Positions 7,822-17,734 are shown, counted from the stretch's first letter. The stretch: DNA of 64,000 nucleotides from Streptomyces sp. NBRC 109706 (GCF_000974485.1 NZ_BBOM01000014.1:1-64000); one strand, 5' to 3'. Translations and numbers: made by a program. Notes: a model not told the origin generated them from the sequence alone.

Positions 7822-10800
7822 CTACTGCGTCGGGGTGGGGTCGTGGTCGAGGCGGGATTTTATGTGGCCGGCTTGGGGGAGGCCGAGGGTTTCGTAGGCG
7901 CGGAGGGCTTGTCGCCAGTGGTGTTGGGCCTTCTCGTGCTCGCCCTGCTGGTGGAGGAGTTCGGCGATGCCGGTGTGGGCGCGGGCTTGTTTTTCCTGGT
8001 GGCGGCCTTCGACGGCCGCCGTCAGTGCCTCGTCGTAGGAGCGCAGTGCCTCGTCGGGGCGTCCTGCGGCGGCCTGGGTGGCCGCGAGGTCGTTCAGCAC
8101 CGTGACGAGGATGCCCCGGTTGTCGACCGAGCGGGCGATGGCGGCGGCCTCGTCGTGGTGGCGCAGGGCCCCGTCCAGATCGCCGCGTCGCTGGTGGAGG
8201 AGGCCGAGGATGCGCAGGCACTGGGATTCGATGAGGCGGGAGCCGGTGGCGCGGGCGAGGGTCAGCGCCGGGCGGATGTGGTCGGTCGCCCGCTCGTCCT
8301 GCCCGAGGCGGGTGAGGGTTTCGGCCAGGTGGCACAGGGAGTTGGCCTCGTTGATCCGGTCGCCGTGTTCGCGGCACAGGGCGAGGCCGGCTTCGAGGTG
8401 GACCAGGGAGATCTCGTACCGGCCGAGGAAGCGTTGGACCTGTCCGAGGTTGATCAGTGCCGCGCGGCGCAGGGCCCAGTCGTCGACGCCGAGTCGCAGG
8501 CCCTGTTCGTAGTAGCTGATGGCTTGGAAGTGGTGGCCACGGGAGGTGTGCACATTGCCGAGGTTGATCAACGCGGCGCTCTGTCCCGCCGGTTGGCCCA
8601 GACGCTGGTAGGTGTCCAGGGCGCGCTGGAGGTGGTCGACCGCGGTGTGGAGGGTTCTGCCGGCTCGGTCCATGGCCATGGCCAGATAGCGGCGCACATG
8701 GGCTTCGGCCGCGGCGTCCCGGGTGGTCTCGGCCGCGTGGAGGGCGCGGGTGTGGAGGGTGATGGCCTCGTCGTGGTATCCCCCGACGTCGAGGTAGCGC
8801 CGCACGGTTTCGGACATGGCGATGGTGTGGGTCGGGTCGCCGTCCCTGGTGGTTTCCACGAGGTTGCCGCGTTCGGCGTCCAGCCATCGGAGGGCGTGGT
8901 GGGGTGAGGTGAGTTGCGGGGCCTGACCCGCCCATGCGGACACTTTGGGGCGTTTGTCGGTTTCGAAGGGGGCGATGGTGTCCATCGCCGCCGACGCGGT
9001 GGCGAGGTAGTAGTGCCTGAGCCGGGTCAGTGCGGCCTGGCGGTCGGGGGCGTTGTCGGTGGTGGTGGCGAGTTCGGCGGCGTAGGCGCGGAGCAGGTCG
9101 TGGAGTTGGTAGCGCTGGTGGGTGGTGCTGTCGGTGAGGTGGGCGCGCAGGAGTTCGCGCAGGGCGTGGCGGGTGTGGCGCAGTGAGGTGCCGGCGAGGG
9201 CGGCGATGGCGTGGAGGTCGGTGTCGTGGGAGGGGTGGAGGCCCAGGAGGCGGAACGCGCGTGCGGCGTCGGGGGTGAGTTGTTCGTAGGACCAGGAGAA
9301 GACGGCGCGCACGGCGGTGTGGGGGTCGCCGTCGATGTCGAGGAGGTCGAGTGCTTCCTGTTGGTCGGTGAGTTCGGTGGCGAGGTCGGCGATGTTCCGG
9401 GTGGGTTGGGAGCGTGCGACCTCGGCGGTGATGCGCAGGGCGAGAGGGAGGCGCGCGCATCGTTCGATGAGGGTGTCCGTCGCTCGGGGCTCGTTTCGGG
9501 CGCGCTCGCCGAGCATGTCGTTCATGAGTGTCCGGGCGTCGGCCGTGGGCAGGCGGTCCAGGGAGAGGCGGTGGGCGCCTTCGCGTGCGACGAGGCCGGC
9601 GAGGGAGTCCCTGCTGGTGACGACGGTGAGACAGTGGGTGTTGCCGGGGAGCAGGGGGCGTATCTGTTCGGCGTCCCTGGCGTTGTCCAGCATCAGGAGC
9701 ATCCGCCGTTGGGCCGTCAGGGTGCGGAAGCGGGCGGCGCGTTCCGCCACGTCCTGGGGTATGGCCCCGCCCTCCAGACCGAGGGCGCGGAGGAACGCCG
9801 CGAGGGCGTCCGCGGGGGGCACGGGGTGGTCGGGGCCGTAGCCGCGCAGGTCGAGGTAGAGCTGTCCGTCCGGGAAGTGTTTCCTGATCTGGTGGGCCCA
9901 GCGGACCACCAGTGCGGTTTTCCCGACGCCGGCGGTACCCGTGACGGCCAGGACGGCGGAGGTGCCGGGGGTGGCGGTGTGGTCGCTCAACAGTCGCCCC
10001 AGGGCGTGGAACTCGTCGTCGCGGCCGACGAATCCGCCGGTGGTGGCGGGGAGTTGGGCGGGGGTCGGCTCATGGGTCCGTCCACCGGCGGCGAACCGGA
10101 GGAGATCGTCGCCCGGTCGGACGGGTGCCCGGTGCGGGGCCGGCTCGTCGGGGCGGACGGGTTCGCCGGTCAGGATGCGTCGTTCCAGGTCACGGAGTTC
10201 GGCGCCGGGTTCCGCGCCGAGTTCGGTGGTGAGGTGTTCCCTGGCGGCGTGGTAGGCGGCGAGGGCGTCGCTCTGCCGGCCGGCCCGGTGGAGTGCGGTC
10301 ATGAGCAGGGCGTGGAAGCGTTCGCGTAAGGGGTGTTCGCGTACCAGGGTGCTGAGTTCGGAGATGGCGGTGGCGTGCTGGCCGCAGGCGAGGTGGGCGG
10401 TGTGGAGCGCTTCGTGTGCGGCGAGGCGGCGCTCGATCAGGCGTTGCCTCCAGTCGTCGAGGAGGGGCACGTCGATATCGCTGAACGGGGTCCCGTGCCA
10501 GAGCGCGAGGGCTTCGCGCAGGGTGCTCACCGCACGCTCGGGATCGCGGGTGACGAGGCGGTGTCCGGTGTCGGTGAGTACTTCGAACCGGTTGGCGTCG
10601 ATTTCCTCGTCGGCCACACGGAGTCGGTACCCGTCGGGTACCCGGGTCAGCCGGTCGGGGACGTCGAGCAACGCGCGCAGCCGGTGGACATGCAGATGCA
10701 GCCGTTGCCCGGCGCGTTCCTCCGAGTGCCCGCCCCAGAGGGCGTCCGTGAGGACGGTCGTGGGGACCGCCTCGTTCGGGCGCGCCAACAGCGTGCCCAG

Positions 10801-10884
10801 CAGGGCCCGCCGGAGCCGTCCCGACACGGTCCGTGGGACACCGTCCCAACAGACGGCGATCGTTCCCAACACCCGAAATCCCAT
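7822..10884 (-). CDS. AfsR-like SARP-NB-ARC-TPR regulator, 1020 aa
   Basis: The product has an OmpR-like winged helix at residues 1-95 (MGFRVLGTIAVCWDG, RLRRALLGTLLARPNEAVP) and a bacterial transcriptional activation domain at about 95-250. An NB-ARC ATPase follows, with P-loop GTAGVGKTALVVRWAH near 315 and a Walker B-like RRMLLMLDNA. The C-terminal half is TPR repeats (about 690-1010). This is the full AfsR architecture and size. ATG 10884 has a GGGGGG ribosome binding site. SARPs of this class activate secondary-metabolite genes. It lies downstream of a second copy of the same type on the same strand, a tandem duplication. Its target is not visible here. Confidence 0.92.
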   Translation of the reverse strand: MGFRVLGTIAVCWDGVPRTVSGRLRRALLGTLLARPNEAVPTTVLTDALWGGHSEERAGQRLHLHVHRLRALLDVPDRLTRVPDGYRLRVADEEIDANRFEVLTDTGHRLVTRDPERAVSTLREALALWHGTPFSDIDVPLLDDWRQRLIERRLAAHEALHTAHLACGQHATAISELSTLVREHPLRERFHALLMTALHRAGRQSDALAAYHAAREHLTTELGAEPGAELRDLERRILTGEPVRPDEPAPHRAPVRPGDDLLRFAAGGRTHEPTPAQLPATTGGFVGRDDEFHALGRLLSDHTATPGTSAVLAVTGTAGVGKTALVVRWAHQIRKHFPDGQLYLDLRGYGPDHPVPPADALAAFLRALGLEGGAIPQDVAERAARFRTLTAQRRMLLMLDNARDAEQIRPLLPGNTHCLTVVTSRDSLAGLVAREGAHRLSLDRLPTADARTLMNDMLGERARNEPRATDTLIERCARLPLALRITAEVARSQPTRNIADLATELTDQQEALDLLDIDGDPHTAVRAVFSWSYEQLTPDAARAFRLLGLHPSHDTDLHAIAALAGTSLRHTRHALRELLRAHLTDSTTHQRYQLHDLLRAYAAELATTTDNAPDRQAALTRLRHYYLATASAAMDTIAPFETDKRPKVSAWAGQAPQLTSPHHALRWLDAERGNLVETTRDGDPTHTIAMSETVRRYLDVGGYHDEAITLHTRALHAAETTRDAAAEAHVRRYLAMAMDRAGRTLHTAVDHLQRALDTYQRLGQPAGQSAALINLGNVHTSRGHHFQAISYYEQGLRLGVDDWALRRAALINLGQVQRFLGRYEISLVHLEAGLALCREHGDRINEANSLCHLAETLTRLGQDERATDHIRPALTLARATGSRLIESQCLRILGLLHQRRGDLDGALRHHDEAAAIARSVDNRGILVTVLNDLAATQAAAGRPDEALRSYDEALTAAVEGRHQEKQARAHTGIAELLHQQGEHEKAQHHWRQALRAYETLGLPQAGHIKSRLDHDPTPTQ

Positions 10885-10923
10885 GGTCCCCCCGGGAGGA
10901 ACAGACACCGCGCCCGATGCTCG

Positions 10924-10942
10924 CCACCCGTTCCTCGGGTGG
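10924..10942 (-). terminator. Short hairpin between the two SARP genes
   Basis: CCACCCG (10924-10930) pairs with CGGGTGG (10936-10942), loop of 5. It lies after the stop of the upstream SARP gene (10997) and before the start of the downstream one. Confidence 0.35.
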
Positions 10943-10996
10943 TGACGGTCTCGGTTCACCCTAAGCGGGGGGTGGGGGTCGGCCGGGAGACAGGCC

Positions 10997-13900
10997 CTAG
11001 CTGGGGGAAGGGTTCTGTTCGCCGCGGTCGATCCGGTCGGGGGTGGTGTGGGAGGTGAGGCGGGATCGGACGCGGGTGGCTCGGGGGAGGCCGAGGGCTT
11101 CGTAGCGGGTGAGGGCCTGGTGCCAGTGGTGGTGGGCGGTCGGGAGGTCGCCATGGTCGGCGTGGAGTTGGGCGAGACCTTCGTGGAGGCGGGCCTGCTT
11201 CTCGCGTTGGTCGGCTTCGGTGGCGATGGTCATGGCGTCGTGGTAGCTGTGGAGCGCGGCGTCGGGGAGTCCGGCTTCGGCCTGGGCGGCGGCCTGGGCG
11301 GTGAGCATGGTCACGGTGAGTCCGGAATCTCCGAGGGTGCGTGCGAGGGTGACGGCTTCCCGGTGCCGGTCGAGGGCTTCTTCGAGGTTGTCGCGTCGCA
11401 GGTGCAGGAGGCCGAGAGTGCTGAGGCAGTGTGCCTCGATGAGGCGGTAGCCGGTCGCGCGGGCGAGGTCGAGGCCCTGGCGCGCGTGCTCGAACGCCTG
11501 GTCGATGTCTCCGGTGGCGACGTAGCTGTAGGCCAGGCCGCTGAGGATGTTGGCCTGGCTGGGCTTCTCGTCGTGCTCGCGGCACAGGGCGAGGGCTTCG
11601 GTGAGGTGGCTGATCGCCGTCTCGTGGCGGTCGAGTTGGCGGAGTGTTCCGCCGAGGCTGATCAGGGCGGCGCGGCGAAGTGCCCAGTCGCCGTCGCTGA
11701 GTTCGAGGGTCGCCTCGTAGTGGCGGTGGGCCTGGACGTTGTCCCCTCGGGAGAGGTGGACGTTGCCGAGGTTGAGGAGGGCGGCGCCGAGCAGGGGGCG
11801 GTTGCCGAGGTGTTCGTAGAGGGTCACGGCCTGTTGGAGGTGGTCGATCGCCGCTTCGGGGCTCTGTCCCGAGCGGTCCAGGATCATGCCCAGGTGGCGT
11901 CGCGCGTCGGCCTCGGCGAGGGTGTCGCCGGTGGCCTGTGCCGCCTGGAGGGCGCGGGTGTGGACGGTGGTGGCCTCGTCGTAGTAGCCGCCGACGTCGA
12001 AGTAGCGCCAGAGGGTTTCCGAGAGGGTGGTGACGAATGCGGGGTCGCCGTGTCGGGTGGCTTCGACCAGGTTGGCGCGTTCGGTGTCGAGCCAGCGCAG
12101 GGCGTGGTCGTGTGAGGTGAGGGGTGGGGCTTCGCCGGGCCAGCCGGGGACGGTGGGGCGTCTGGCGGACTCGTAGGGGGCGACGGCGTCCATGGCGAGG
12201 GCGGCGGTGGCGAGGTAGTAGCCGCGCAGGCGGGTGAGGGCCGCCGCGCGGTCGGTGGTGCCGTCGGTGGTGGTGGCGAGTTCGGCGGCGTAGGCGCGGA
12301 GCAGGTCGTGGGGTTGGTAGCGGCTGGCGGATGTCTGGTCGGTGAGGTGGGCGCGCAGCAGGGTGGTGAGGGCGCGTCGGGTGGGGTGGAGGGCGAGGCC
12401 GGTGAGGGCGGCGACGGTGTGGGGGTCGATGTCGTGGCCCGGGTGGAGGCCGAGGAGGCGGAAGACGCGGGCGGCGTCGGGGGTGAGGCGTTGGTAGGAC
12501 CAGGAGAAGACGGCGCGCACGGCGGTGTGGGGGTCGCCGTCGATGTCGAGGACGTCGAGCGCTTCTTGTTGGTCGGTCAGCTCGTCGACCAGGTCGGTGA
12601 TGGTGCGGGTGGGTTGGGAGCGGGCGAGTTCGGCGGTGATCCGCAGGGCGAGGGGCAGTCGGACGCACCGTTGGATCAGGGCGTCGGTGGCTTGGGGCTC
12701 GGCGTGGGCGCGGGTGCCGAGCATGTCCGTCATCAGTGCGCGGGCTTCGGCCGGTGGTAGTCGGTCGAGGCCGAGGCGGTGGGCGCCTTCGCGTGCGACG
12801 AGGCCGGCGAGGGCGTCTCGGCTGGTGATGAGGGCGCGGCAGGTGGGGCTGCCGGGGAGCAGGGGGCGTACCTGTTCGGTGCTGTGGGCGTTGTCGAGGA
12901 CGATCAGCATGCGTCGGCCGTCGACGAGGGTGCGGAACCGGGCGGCTCGTTCGGCGGTCTCCTGGGGGATGCCGGCGCCCTCGGCGCCCAGTGCGCGGAG
13001 GAATCCGGCCAGTGCGTCGCCGGGGGTCAGGGGCTGGTCGGGGCCGTAGCCGTGGAGGTCGACATAGAGCTGGCCGTCGGGGAAGTGGTCGCGGGCGCGG
13101 TGGGCCCAGCGGACCGCGAGGGCGGTCTTGCCGACGCCGGCGGTGCCGGTCACGGCGGATACGACGACGGGGCCCTGGGGTGTGCTGTCGTGCAGCAGCA
13201 CCTGGTCGAGTTCGGCGAGTTCGGCGTCGCGTCCGACGAATCCGCTGACGTTGGTGGGGAGTTGGGCGGGTATCTCGGGGTGGTAGGTGGGTCGGCCGCC
13301 GAGTTCGATGGGGTCGCCGGTGAGGACGCGCTGTTCGAGGTCGCGGAGTTCCGGGCCGGGTTCGAGGCCCAGCTCGTCGACGAGTCGTTCGCGTGCTTCG
13401 CGGTAGGCGGCGAGGGCGTCGCTCTGCCGCCCGGAGCGGTGCAGGGCGATCATCAGCAGGCCGTGGAGTCGTTCACGCAGGGGGTGTTCGCGGACCAGGG
13501 CGGTGAGTTCGGCGATGACCGCGGTCTCCTGTCCACAGGTAATGCGGGCCTCGTACAGGGTCTCCTGGGCGGTGATCCGGCGTTCGGTGAGGCGCTGTGC
13601 CCAGTCCGCCAGTTGGGGAACGTCCAGGTCGGTGAAGGGGGTTCCGCGCCACAGGGCGAGGGCCTGGGTCAGGGTGGTGGCGGCCTGGTCGGGGTGGTCG
13701 TGGAGGAGTTCCTGTCCCCGGGTGGCGAGGTCTTCGAAGTGTTGGGCGTCGATTTCCTGGGGATGTACGCGGAGGCGGTAGCCGTCGGTGTCGAGGGCCA
13801 GTCGCTCGGGGGCGTCGAGTGCGGCGCGCAGGCGGTGGACATGGAGGTGGAGTCGCTGTCCGGCGCGTTCGCCGGGTTGGTCGCCCCAGAGGGTCTGGGT

Positions 13901-14038
13901 CAGGTGGTCGGCGGGGACGGGTTGGTTGGCCCGGGCGAGCAGGACGCCGAGCAGGGTGCGTCGCAGCCGGCCGGTGACCGGCTCCGGGGGGTCGCCGTCC
14001 CGTTGGACCTGTACTGGTCCGAGCACCAGGAATCGCAT
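10997..14038 (-). CDS. AfsR-like SARP-NB-ARC-TPR regulator, 1013 aa (tandem paralogue)
   Basis: The domain order is the same as in its neighbour. A winged helix comes first (MRFLVLGPVQVQRDGD, RLRRTLLGVLLARANQPVP), then the activation domain, then NB-ARC with P-loop GTAGVGKTALAVRWAH and RRMLIVLDNA, then a long TPR region ending SRLTSHTTPDRIDRG. Long stretches are nearly identical to the downstream gene, such as DIDGDPHTAVRAVFSWSY, while the TPR part diverges. This points to a fairly old tandem duplication. ATG 14038 has a strong ribosome binding site (gggggaggag, about 10 bases away). It is divergent from the small peptide gene at 14265. Confidence 0.92.
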   Translation of the reverse strand: MRFLVLGPVQVQRDGDPPEPVTGRLRRTLLGVLLARANQPVPADHLTQTLWGDQPGERAGQRLHLHVHRLRAALDAPERLALDTDGYRLRVHPQEIDAQHFEDLATRGQELLHDHPDQAATTLTQALALWRGTPFTDLDVPQLADWAQRLTERRITAQETLYEARITCGQETAVIAELTALVREHPLRERLHGLLMIALHRSGRQSDALAAYREARERLVDELGLEPGPELRDLEQRVLTGDPIELGGRPTYHPEIPAQLPTNVSGFVGRDAELAELDQVLLHDSTPQGPVVVSAVTGTAGVGKTALAVRWAHRARDHFPDGQLYVDLHGYGPDQPLTPGDALAGFLRALGAEGAGIPQETAERAARFRTLVDGRRMLIVLDNAHSTEQVRPLLPGSPTCRALITSRDALAGLVAREGAHRLGLDRLPPAEARALMTDMLGTRAHAEPQATDALIQRCVRLPLALRITAELARSQPTRTITDLVDELTDQQEALDVLDIDGDPHTAVRAVFSWSYQRLTPDAARVFRLLGLHPGHDIDPHTVAALTGLALHPTRRALTTLLRAHLTDQTSASRYQPHDLLRAYAAELATTTDGTTDRAAALTRLRGYYLATAALAMDAVAPYESARRPTVPGWPGEAPPLTSHDHALRWLDTERANLVEATRHGDPAFVTTLSETLWRYFDVGGYYDEATTVHTRALQAAQATGDTLAEADARRHLGMILDRSGQSPEAAIDHLQQAVTLYEHLGNRPLLGAALLNLGNVHLSRGDNVQAHRHYEATLELSDGDWALRRAALISLGGTLRQLDRHETAISHLTEALALCREHDEKPSQANILSGLAYSYVATGDIDQAFEHARQGLDLARATGYRLIEAHCLSTLGLLHLRRDNLEEALDRHREAVTLARTLGDSGLTVTMLTAQAAAQAEAGLPDAALHSYHDAMTIATEADQREKQARLHEGLAQLHADHGDLPTAHHHWHQALTRYEALGLPRATRVRSRLTSHTTPDRIDRGEQNPSPS

Positions 14039-14264
14039 GCTGTTGTGTCTCCTCCCCCAGGGCGCCCGTGGTGGTCGCGGGTGGTGTCGGCGCCGTCGCG
14101 TCGCTTTGCTCGCCATGAAAGCGGGATGAAAGCGTCGCCCACATTCTTGCTGATGGTGACATCGCCGGCGCCGGTGGTCCGGCGCGGTGTGTCTCACGGG
14201 GGTGCCGGGCCGGTGATTCAACGGGGGTACCGGCCCGGCTGAGCGACGAGAGACGGAATCGGCA

Positions 14265-14516
14265 GTGATGACAGTGCAGTTGAAGTGGCATCTTCGGATG
14301 GCGGTGGCGTGCGGGGTCGCGGTGGTGCTGGGCGTGGCGGGCCGTTCGGACGGCGGTTCGCCGGAGTCGGACGACGGGACGGGGGACGGCGCGGCGGAGG
14401 GGCCGGGCGCGCCGCTCGTGGTCGGTGCCGGCCAGGGGGTGGGGGCGGGGAGTGTCGCGGCTCCCGGTGCGGCGGGCTCCGATCCGGTGCGGAGCATCGC
14501 CGAGGCGGTGCGTTAG
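14265..14516 (+). CDS. Small secreted or membrane-anchored peptide candidate, 83 aa
   Basis: From GTG 14265 or the adjacent ATG 14268 the frame has a basic start (MTVQLKWHLR) and a hydrophobic segment (MAVACGVAVVLGVAG). A Gly/Ala/Asp-rich tail follows. The layout suits a signal peptide or single anchor. The cysteine in the hydrophobic part is not in a proper lipobox. Codon third positions are strongly GC, which favours coding. It is divergent from the SARP gene and sits in front of a PQQ-like propeller gene. No family is recognised, and it may be spurious. Confidence 0.45.
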   Translation: MMTVQLKWHLRMAVACGVAVVLGVAGRSDGGSPESDDGTGDGAAEGPGAPLVVGAGQGVGAGSVAAPGAAGSDPVRSIAEAVR

Positions 14517-14624
14517 GGGCGGTGTGTTGAGGGGGCGGCGCGCTCGTCCTTTCCGGCGCCGTCCCTCGCTGTGTCCTTGTCCTTCTCGGCCCCTTTGGGG
14601 GTCGTCTCACCTCTGGAAGCGATC

Positions 14625-16349
14625 ATGTCAGGCGGTTTCTATCCGCAGCCCGGGCAGCCCGGGGACTCTTATCCGCCCGTACCTCCACAGGGGCCCCCGC
14701 AAGGGCCTCCGCAGGGTCTTCCGCAGGGGCCTCCGCCGCCCGGCGGCGCGCCGTACCAGCAGCCGATGCCGGGGCCGTACGGGGGGCAGGCGCCCCCTCC
14801 GGGCCAGCCGCCGTATCCGGGGCAGGCGCCGTATCCGGGCCAGGGCGGGCCGGGTCCGTACCCCGGTCCGGGTGGGCCGGCGGGTCCGGCGGGTCCGGGT
14901 GGGCGTCGGCGGAAGGGCCGGTCGGGGTTGCTGGGCGTGCTCGCCGTGGTGCTGGTGCTCGCGTTGGCCGGCGGCGCCTGGTTGTACTTCGACTCGGAGG
15001 ACGGGAACTCCGGTCAGCGGCCGCTCGCGGTCGATCCCGCCACGCCCGGTGGCCGGTTGTGGGCGGTGAACGAGGAGGGTGTGGAGGACGGCGACAAGCC
15101 GAAGGGCTTCTGGGTGGTGGGCGACACCGTGGTCAAGGCGAGCGACAGCGTCTTCACCTCGTATGCCCTGGCGGACGGGTCCGTGGGGTGGACCCTCGAT
15201 CTGGCGCCCGACCATGTGTGCGTCCCGACGACCGCCACGGCCGAGGGCCTGATCGTCATCGGCCATGGGGAGTCCAACTGTGGTCAGAACATCACGTTGG
15301 TCGATCTGACGACGGGCGAGACGGGCTGGAGTCGGCCGTTGGAGCCGTCGGAGACCTCGATGGGCCTGGAGATCGCGATGGCCGGCTCGTCGTACGCGGT
15401 GCAGACGGGCGGCGGTTGGAGCGTGCACCGCGTCGAGGACGGGGAGGTGATCTCCGCGGGTGGCGCCATGTACGACTCGCTCAACCAGGGCCTGGCCCGC
15501 ACGGACTTCGCCCAGGGGCAGGAGATCGCCACCGGGGACGAGCTGTGCGCGGTGGACGCGGTCGCCGGTGGCGAGGCGCTGCTGCGCAGGCGTACCTGCG
15601 CCACGGTGACCGACGCGGCCAACGCAACGCTCACCCCGCCGTCCTTCCAGTTGCAGCGGATCGATCCGGACACCGGGGACACGGTGTGGAGTCTGGACCT
15701 TCCGGAGGGCCGGTGGCTGTCGAAGATCAACAGCACCTCGCCGGTGGTGGTGACGCTGCGGGACCAGGAGTTCGGTGGCGAGCTGGAGTTGGCGTTCGTC
15801 GACGACCAGGGCCAGCTGACCGGGCAGGTGCCGATCGAGGTGACCGGGTTGGAGGAGGACGACACTTCCGCCTACATCCAGGAGGTGTGCCGGGGCGACA
15901 ACGTTCCCTACAGCGCGGTGGACAACTGCGGCGGCATGGTGTTCCACGGTGATCTGCTGTACGCGTCGCCGACGACGATGTTCGGGGACCCGATCGTGAC
16001 GGCGTTGAACGCGACCACGGGTCAGGTGGTGTGGTCCTTCCAGGCCGAGGACTTCTCCCGGGTGATGGTCCTGGGCGCGGACGAGGGCGGGGTTCTCGTC
16101 CACCAGGCGGGGTTCGGCAGGGACCTGGGGCGGGTGGTGCGGATCTCGCCGGACGGGCAGACGGTGGAGCCGCTCTTCAAGACCGACGACATCTATCTGT
16201 CGGGACGCGGATATGTGGCGGTCGTCGACGGGCAGCTGGTGCTGAGTCCGCCGGACTACTCGCTTGAGTACGACGTCGCGGTGTACGGGGTGGAGGGCGC
16301 GCTGCCGGAGGGGTGGGCGCCGGAGGAGGAGGGCGAGGGCTCCGCGTAG
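14625..16349 (+). CDS. Membrane-anchored PQQ-like beta-propeller protein, 574 aa
   Basis: ATG 14625 with GGAAG upstream starts a Pro/Gly/Gln-rich cytoplasmic tail (about residues 1-95, many PQGPPQG and PYPGQ repeats). A basic stop-transfer and one membrane helix follow (GLLGVLAVVLVLALAGGAWL, about 105-125). The large extracellular part has PQQ/quinoprotein-like blades such as DLTTGETGWS, IDPDTGDTVWSL and ALNATTGQVVWSF, so it is probably a propeller. Proteins of this kind are common near SARP or kinase genes in Streptomyces; the ligand is unknown. A long perfect hairpin ends the unit. Confidence 0.8.
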   Translation: MSGGFYPQPGQPGDSYPPVPPQGPPQGPPQGLPQGPPPPGGAPYQQPMPGPYGGQAPPPGQPPYPGQAPYPGQGGPGPYPGPGGPAGPAGPGGRRRKGRSGLLGVLAVVLVLALAGGAWLYFDSEDGNSGQRPLAVDPATPGGRLWAVNEEGVEDGDKPKGFWVVGDTVVKASDSVFTSYALADGSVGWTLDLAPDHVCVPTTATAEGLIVIGHGESNCGQNITLVDLTTGETGWSRPLEPSETSMGLEIAMAGSSYAVQTGGGWSVHRVEDGEVISAGGAMYDSLNQGLARTDFAQGQEIATGDELCAVDAVAGGEALLRRRTCATVTDAANATLTPPSFQLQRIDPDTGDTVWSLDLPEGRWLSKINSTSPVVVTLRDQEFGGELELAFVDDQGQLTGQVPIEVTGLEEDDTSAYIQEVCRGDNVPYSAVDNCGGMVFHGDLLYASPTTMFGDPIVTALNATTGQVVWSFQAEDFSRVMVLGADEGGVLVHQAGFGRDLGRVVRISPDGQTVEPLFKTDDIYLSGRGYVAVVDGQLVLSPPDYSLEYDVAVYGVEGALPEGWAPEEEGEGSA

Positions 16350-16369
16350 CGGCGGCGCAACGACGACGG

Positions 16370-16415
16370 GCCGCCGCCCCGCTCCCGACCGGTCGGTCGG
16401 GATCGGGGCGGCGGC
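16370..16415 (+). terminator. Strong hairpin after the propeller gene
   Basis: GCCGCCGCCCCG (16370-16381) pairs with CGGGGCGGCGGC (16404-16415). Inside it TCCCGACC pairs with GGTCGGGA around a GGTC loop. That is 20 paired positions with one C/T mismatch, 21 bases after the stop codon. Confidence 0.8.
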
Positions 16416-16600
16416 GTGTGCGGGGCGGGTGGCGGCCAATCGTCCGGGGGCGGCCCGTGACGCGGGGTCCCCGGTGGACGGGTGACAGTTTTTCCCCGGG
16501 ATTTCGGCCGTATGTCGTTGGTTGTCGCCGCCTCTTTTACAGGTATCCGGGCCCGGCGACCATAAGGGTGTCAAACGTCCACGGGAACGAGGTGTCCTTG

Positions 16601-17734
16601 ATGACGGCGGAGACCCTTCGACAACAGACCGTCGACCGACTTCTTCCCTCGCTGGACCCGGTGCGTTTCGTGGCGGCCGACGGCTCGGCCGTCGAGGCCC
16701 CCGAGGGGTATGTCGCGCCGCCGGACGACCTGTTGCGCGAGGCGTTCGCGCGGATGGTCGTCGGCCGGCGGTTCGACGCGCAGGCGTCGGCGTTGACGCG
16801 GCAGGGGCGGCTGGCGGTGTATCCGTCGAGTCGTGGGCAGGAGGCGTGCCAGATCGGGGCGGTGTTGGCGCTGCGGGAGCGGGACTGGCTCTTTCCCACC
16901 TATCGGGACTCGGTGGCGTTGGTCTCCCGGGGTCTGGATCCGGTGGAGGTGTTGTCGCTGCTGCGCGGCGACTGGCACTGCGGCTACGATCCGGCGGCCG
17001 TGCGGACGGCCCCGCAGTGCACTCCGCTGGCGACGCAGACGATCCACGCGGTGGGCATGGCGGACGCGCTGCGGCGGCGCGGCGCCGGCGATGTGGTGTT
17101 GGCGCTGGTGGGCGACGGCGGCACCAGCGAGGGGGACTTCCATGAGGCGTTGAACTACGCGGCGGTGCTGCGGGCGCCGGTGGTGTTCCTGGTGCAGAAC
17201 AACGGGTACGCGATCTCGGTGCCGTTGGCGCGGCAGACCGCGGCGCCCTCGCTGGCGTACAAGGGCGTCGGGTACGGGATGCCGTCGGAGCAGGTGGACG
17301 GCAACGACCTGGTGGCGGTGTTGGCGGTGCTGTCCCGGGCGGTGGAGCGGGCGCGGGAGGGGCGGGGCCCTTCGCTGGTGGAGGCGCACACCTACCGGTT
17401 GGAGGCGCACACCAACGCGGACGACCCGTCGCGCTATCGGGACGAGGCGGAGGTCGCCGCGTGGTCGGCGGCGGATCCGCTGCCCCGGTTGGAGACGTAT
17501 CTGCGGGGGCGTGGGGTGTTGTCGGACGCGGAGGTGGCCGCGTGCGCGGCGCGGGCGGAGGAGGTCGCGGAGCGGCTGCGCGCCGAATTGGCGGTGGAGG
17601 TGCTGGGGGATCCGTTGGAGCTGTTCGACCATGTCTTCGCCACCCCGACGCCGCAACTGCGGGAGCAGCGGGCGCAGTTGGCGGCCGAGCTGGCGCACGG
17701 CGCCGAGGGGGCCGAGGAGGCGGGCGGGCGATGA
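16601..17734 (+). CDS. 2-oxoacid dehydrogenase E1 component, alpha subunit
   Basis: This is the thiamine-diphosphate-dependent alpha chain that decarboxylates a 2-oxo acid. The TPP motif is complete: GDGGTSEGDFHEALNYAAVL through VQNNGYAIS. The blocks YPSSRGQEACQIG and FPTYRDSVAL are typical of PdhA/BkdA. ATG 16601 is preceded by gaggtg at good distance; 377 residues is the normal length. It opens an operon with E1beta (ATGA overlap), E2, paaN and paaABCDE. Because it is tied to the phenylacetate genes, its substrate may be phenylpyruvate or branched-chain oxo acids rather than pyruvate; this is inference. Confidence 0.92.
   Translation: MTAETLRQQTVDRLLPSLDPVRFVAADGSAVEAPEGYVAPPDDLLREAFARMVVGRRFDAQASALTRQGRLAVYPSSRGQEACQIGAVLALRERDWLFPTYRDSVALVSRGLDPVEVLSLLRGDWHCGYDPAAVRTAPQCTPLATQTIHAVGMADALRRRGAGDVVLALVGDGGTSEGDFHEALNYAAVLRAPVVFLVQNNGYAISVPLARQTAAPSLAYKGVGYGMPSEQVDGNDLVAVLAVLSRAVERAREGRGPSLVEAHTYRLEAHTNADDPSRYRDEAEVAAWSAADPLPRLETYLRGRGVLSDAEVAACAARAEEVAERLRAELAVEVLGDPLELFDHVFATPTPQLREQRAQLAAELAHGAEGAEEAGGR

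Noticed and set aside
7843..10329. Long plus-strand frames opposite the first SARP gene
   Set aside because: They are the antisense of a recognised SARP-NB-ARC-TPR gene; GC-rich antisense frames stay open by codon bias alone.
11048..14242. Long plus-strand frames opposite the second SARP gene
   Set aside because: Antisense of a recognised gene; translated sequence is Gly/Val/Glu-rich without domains.
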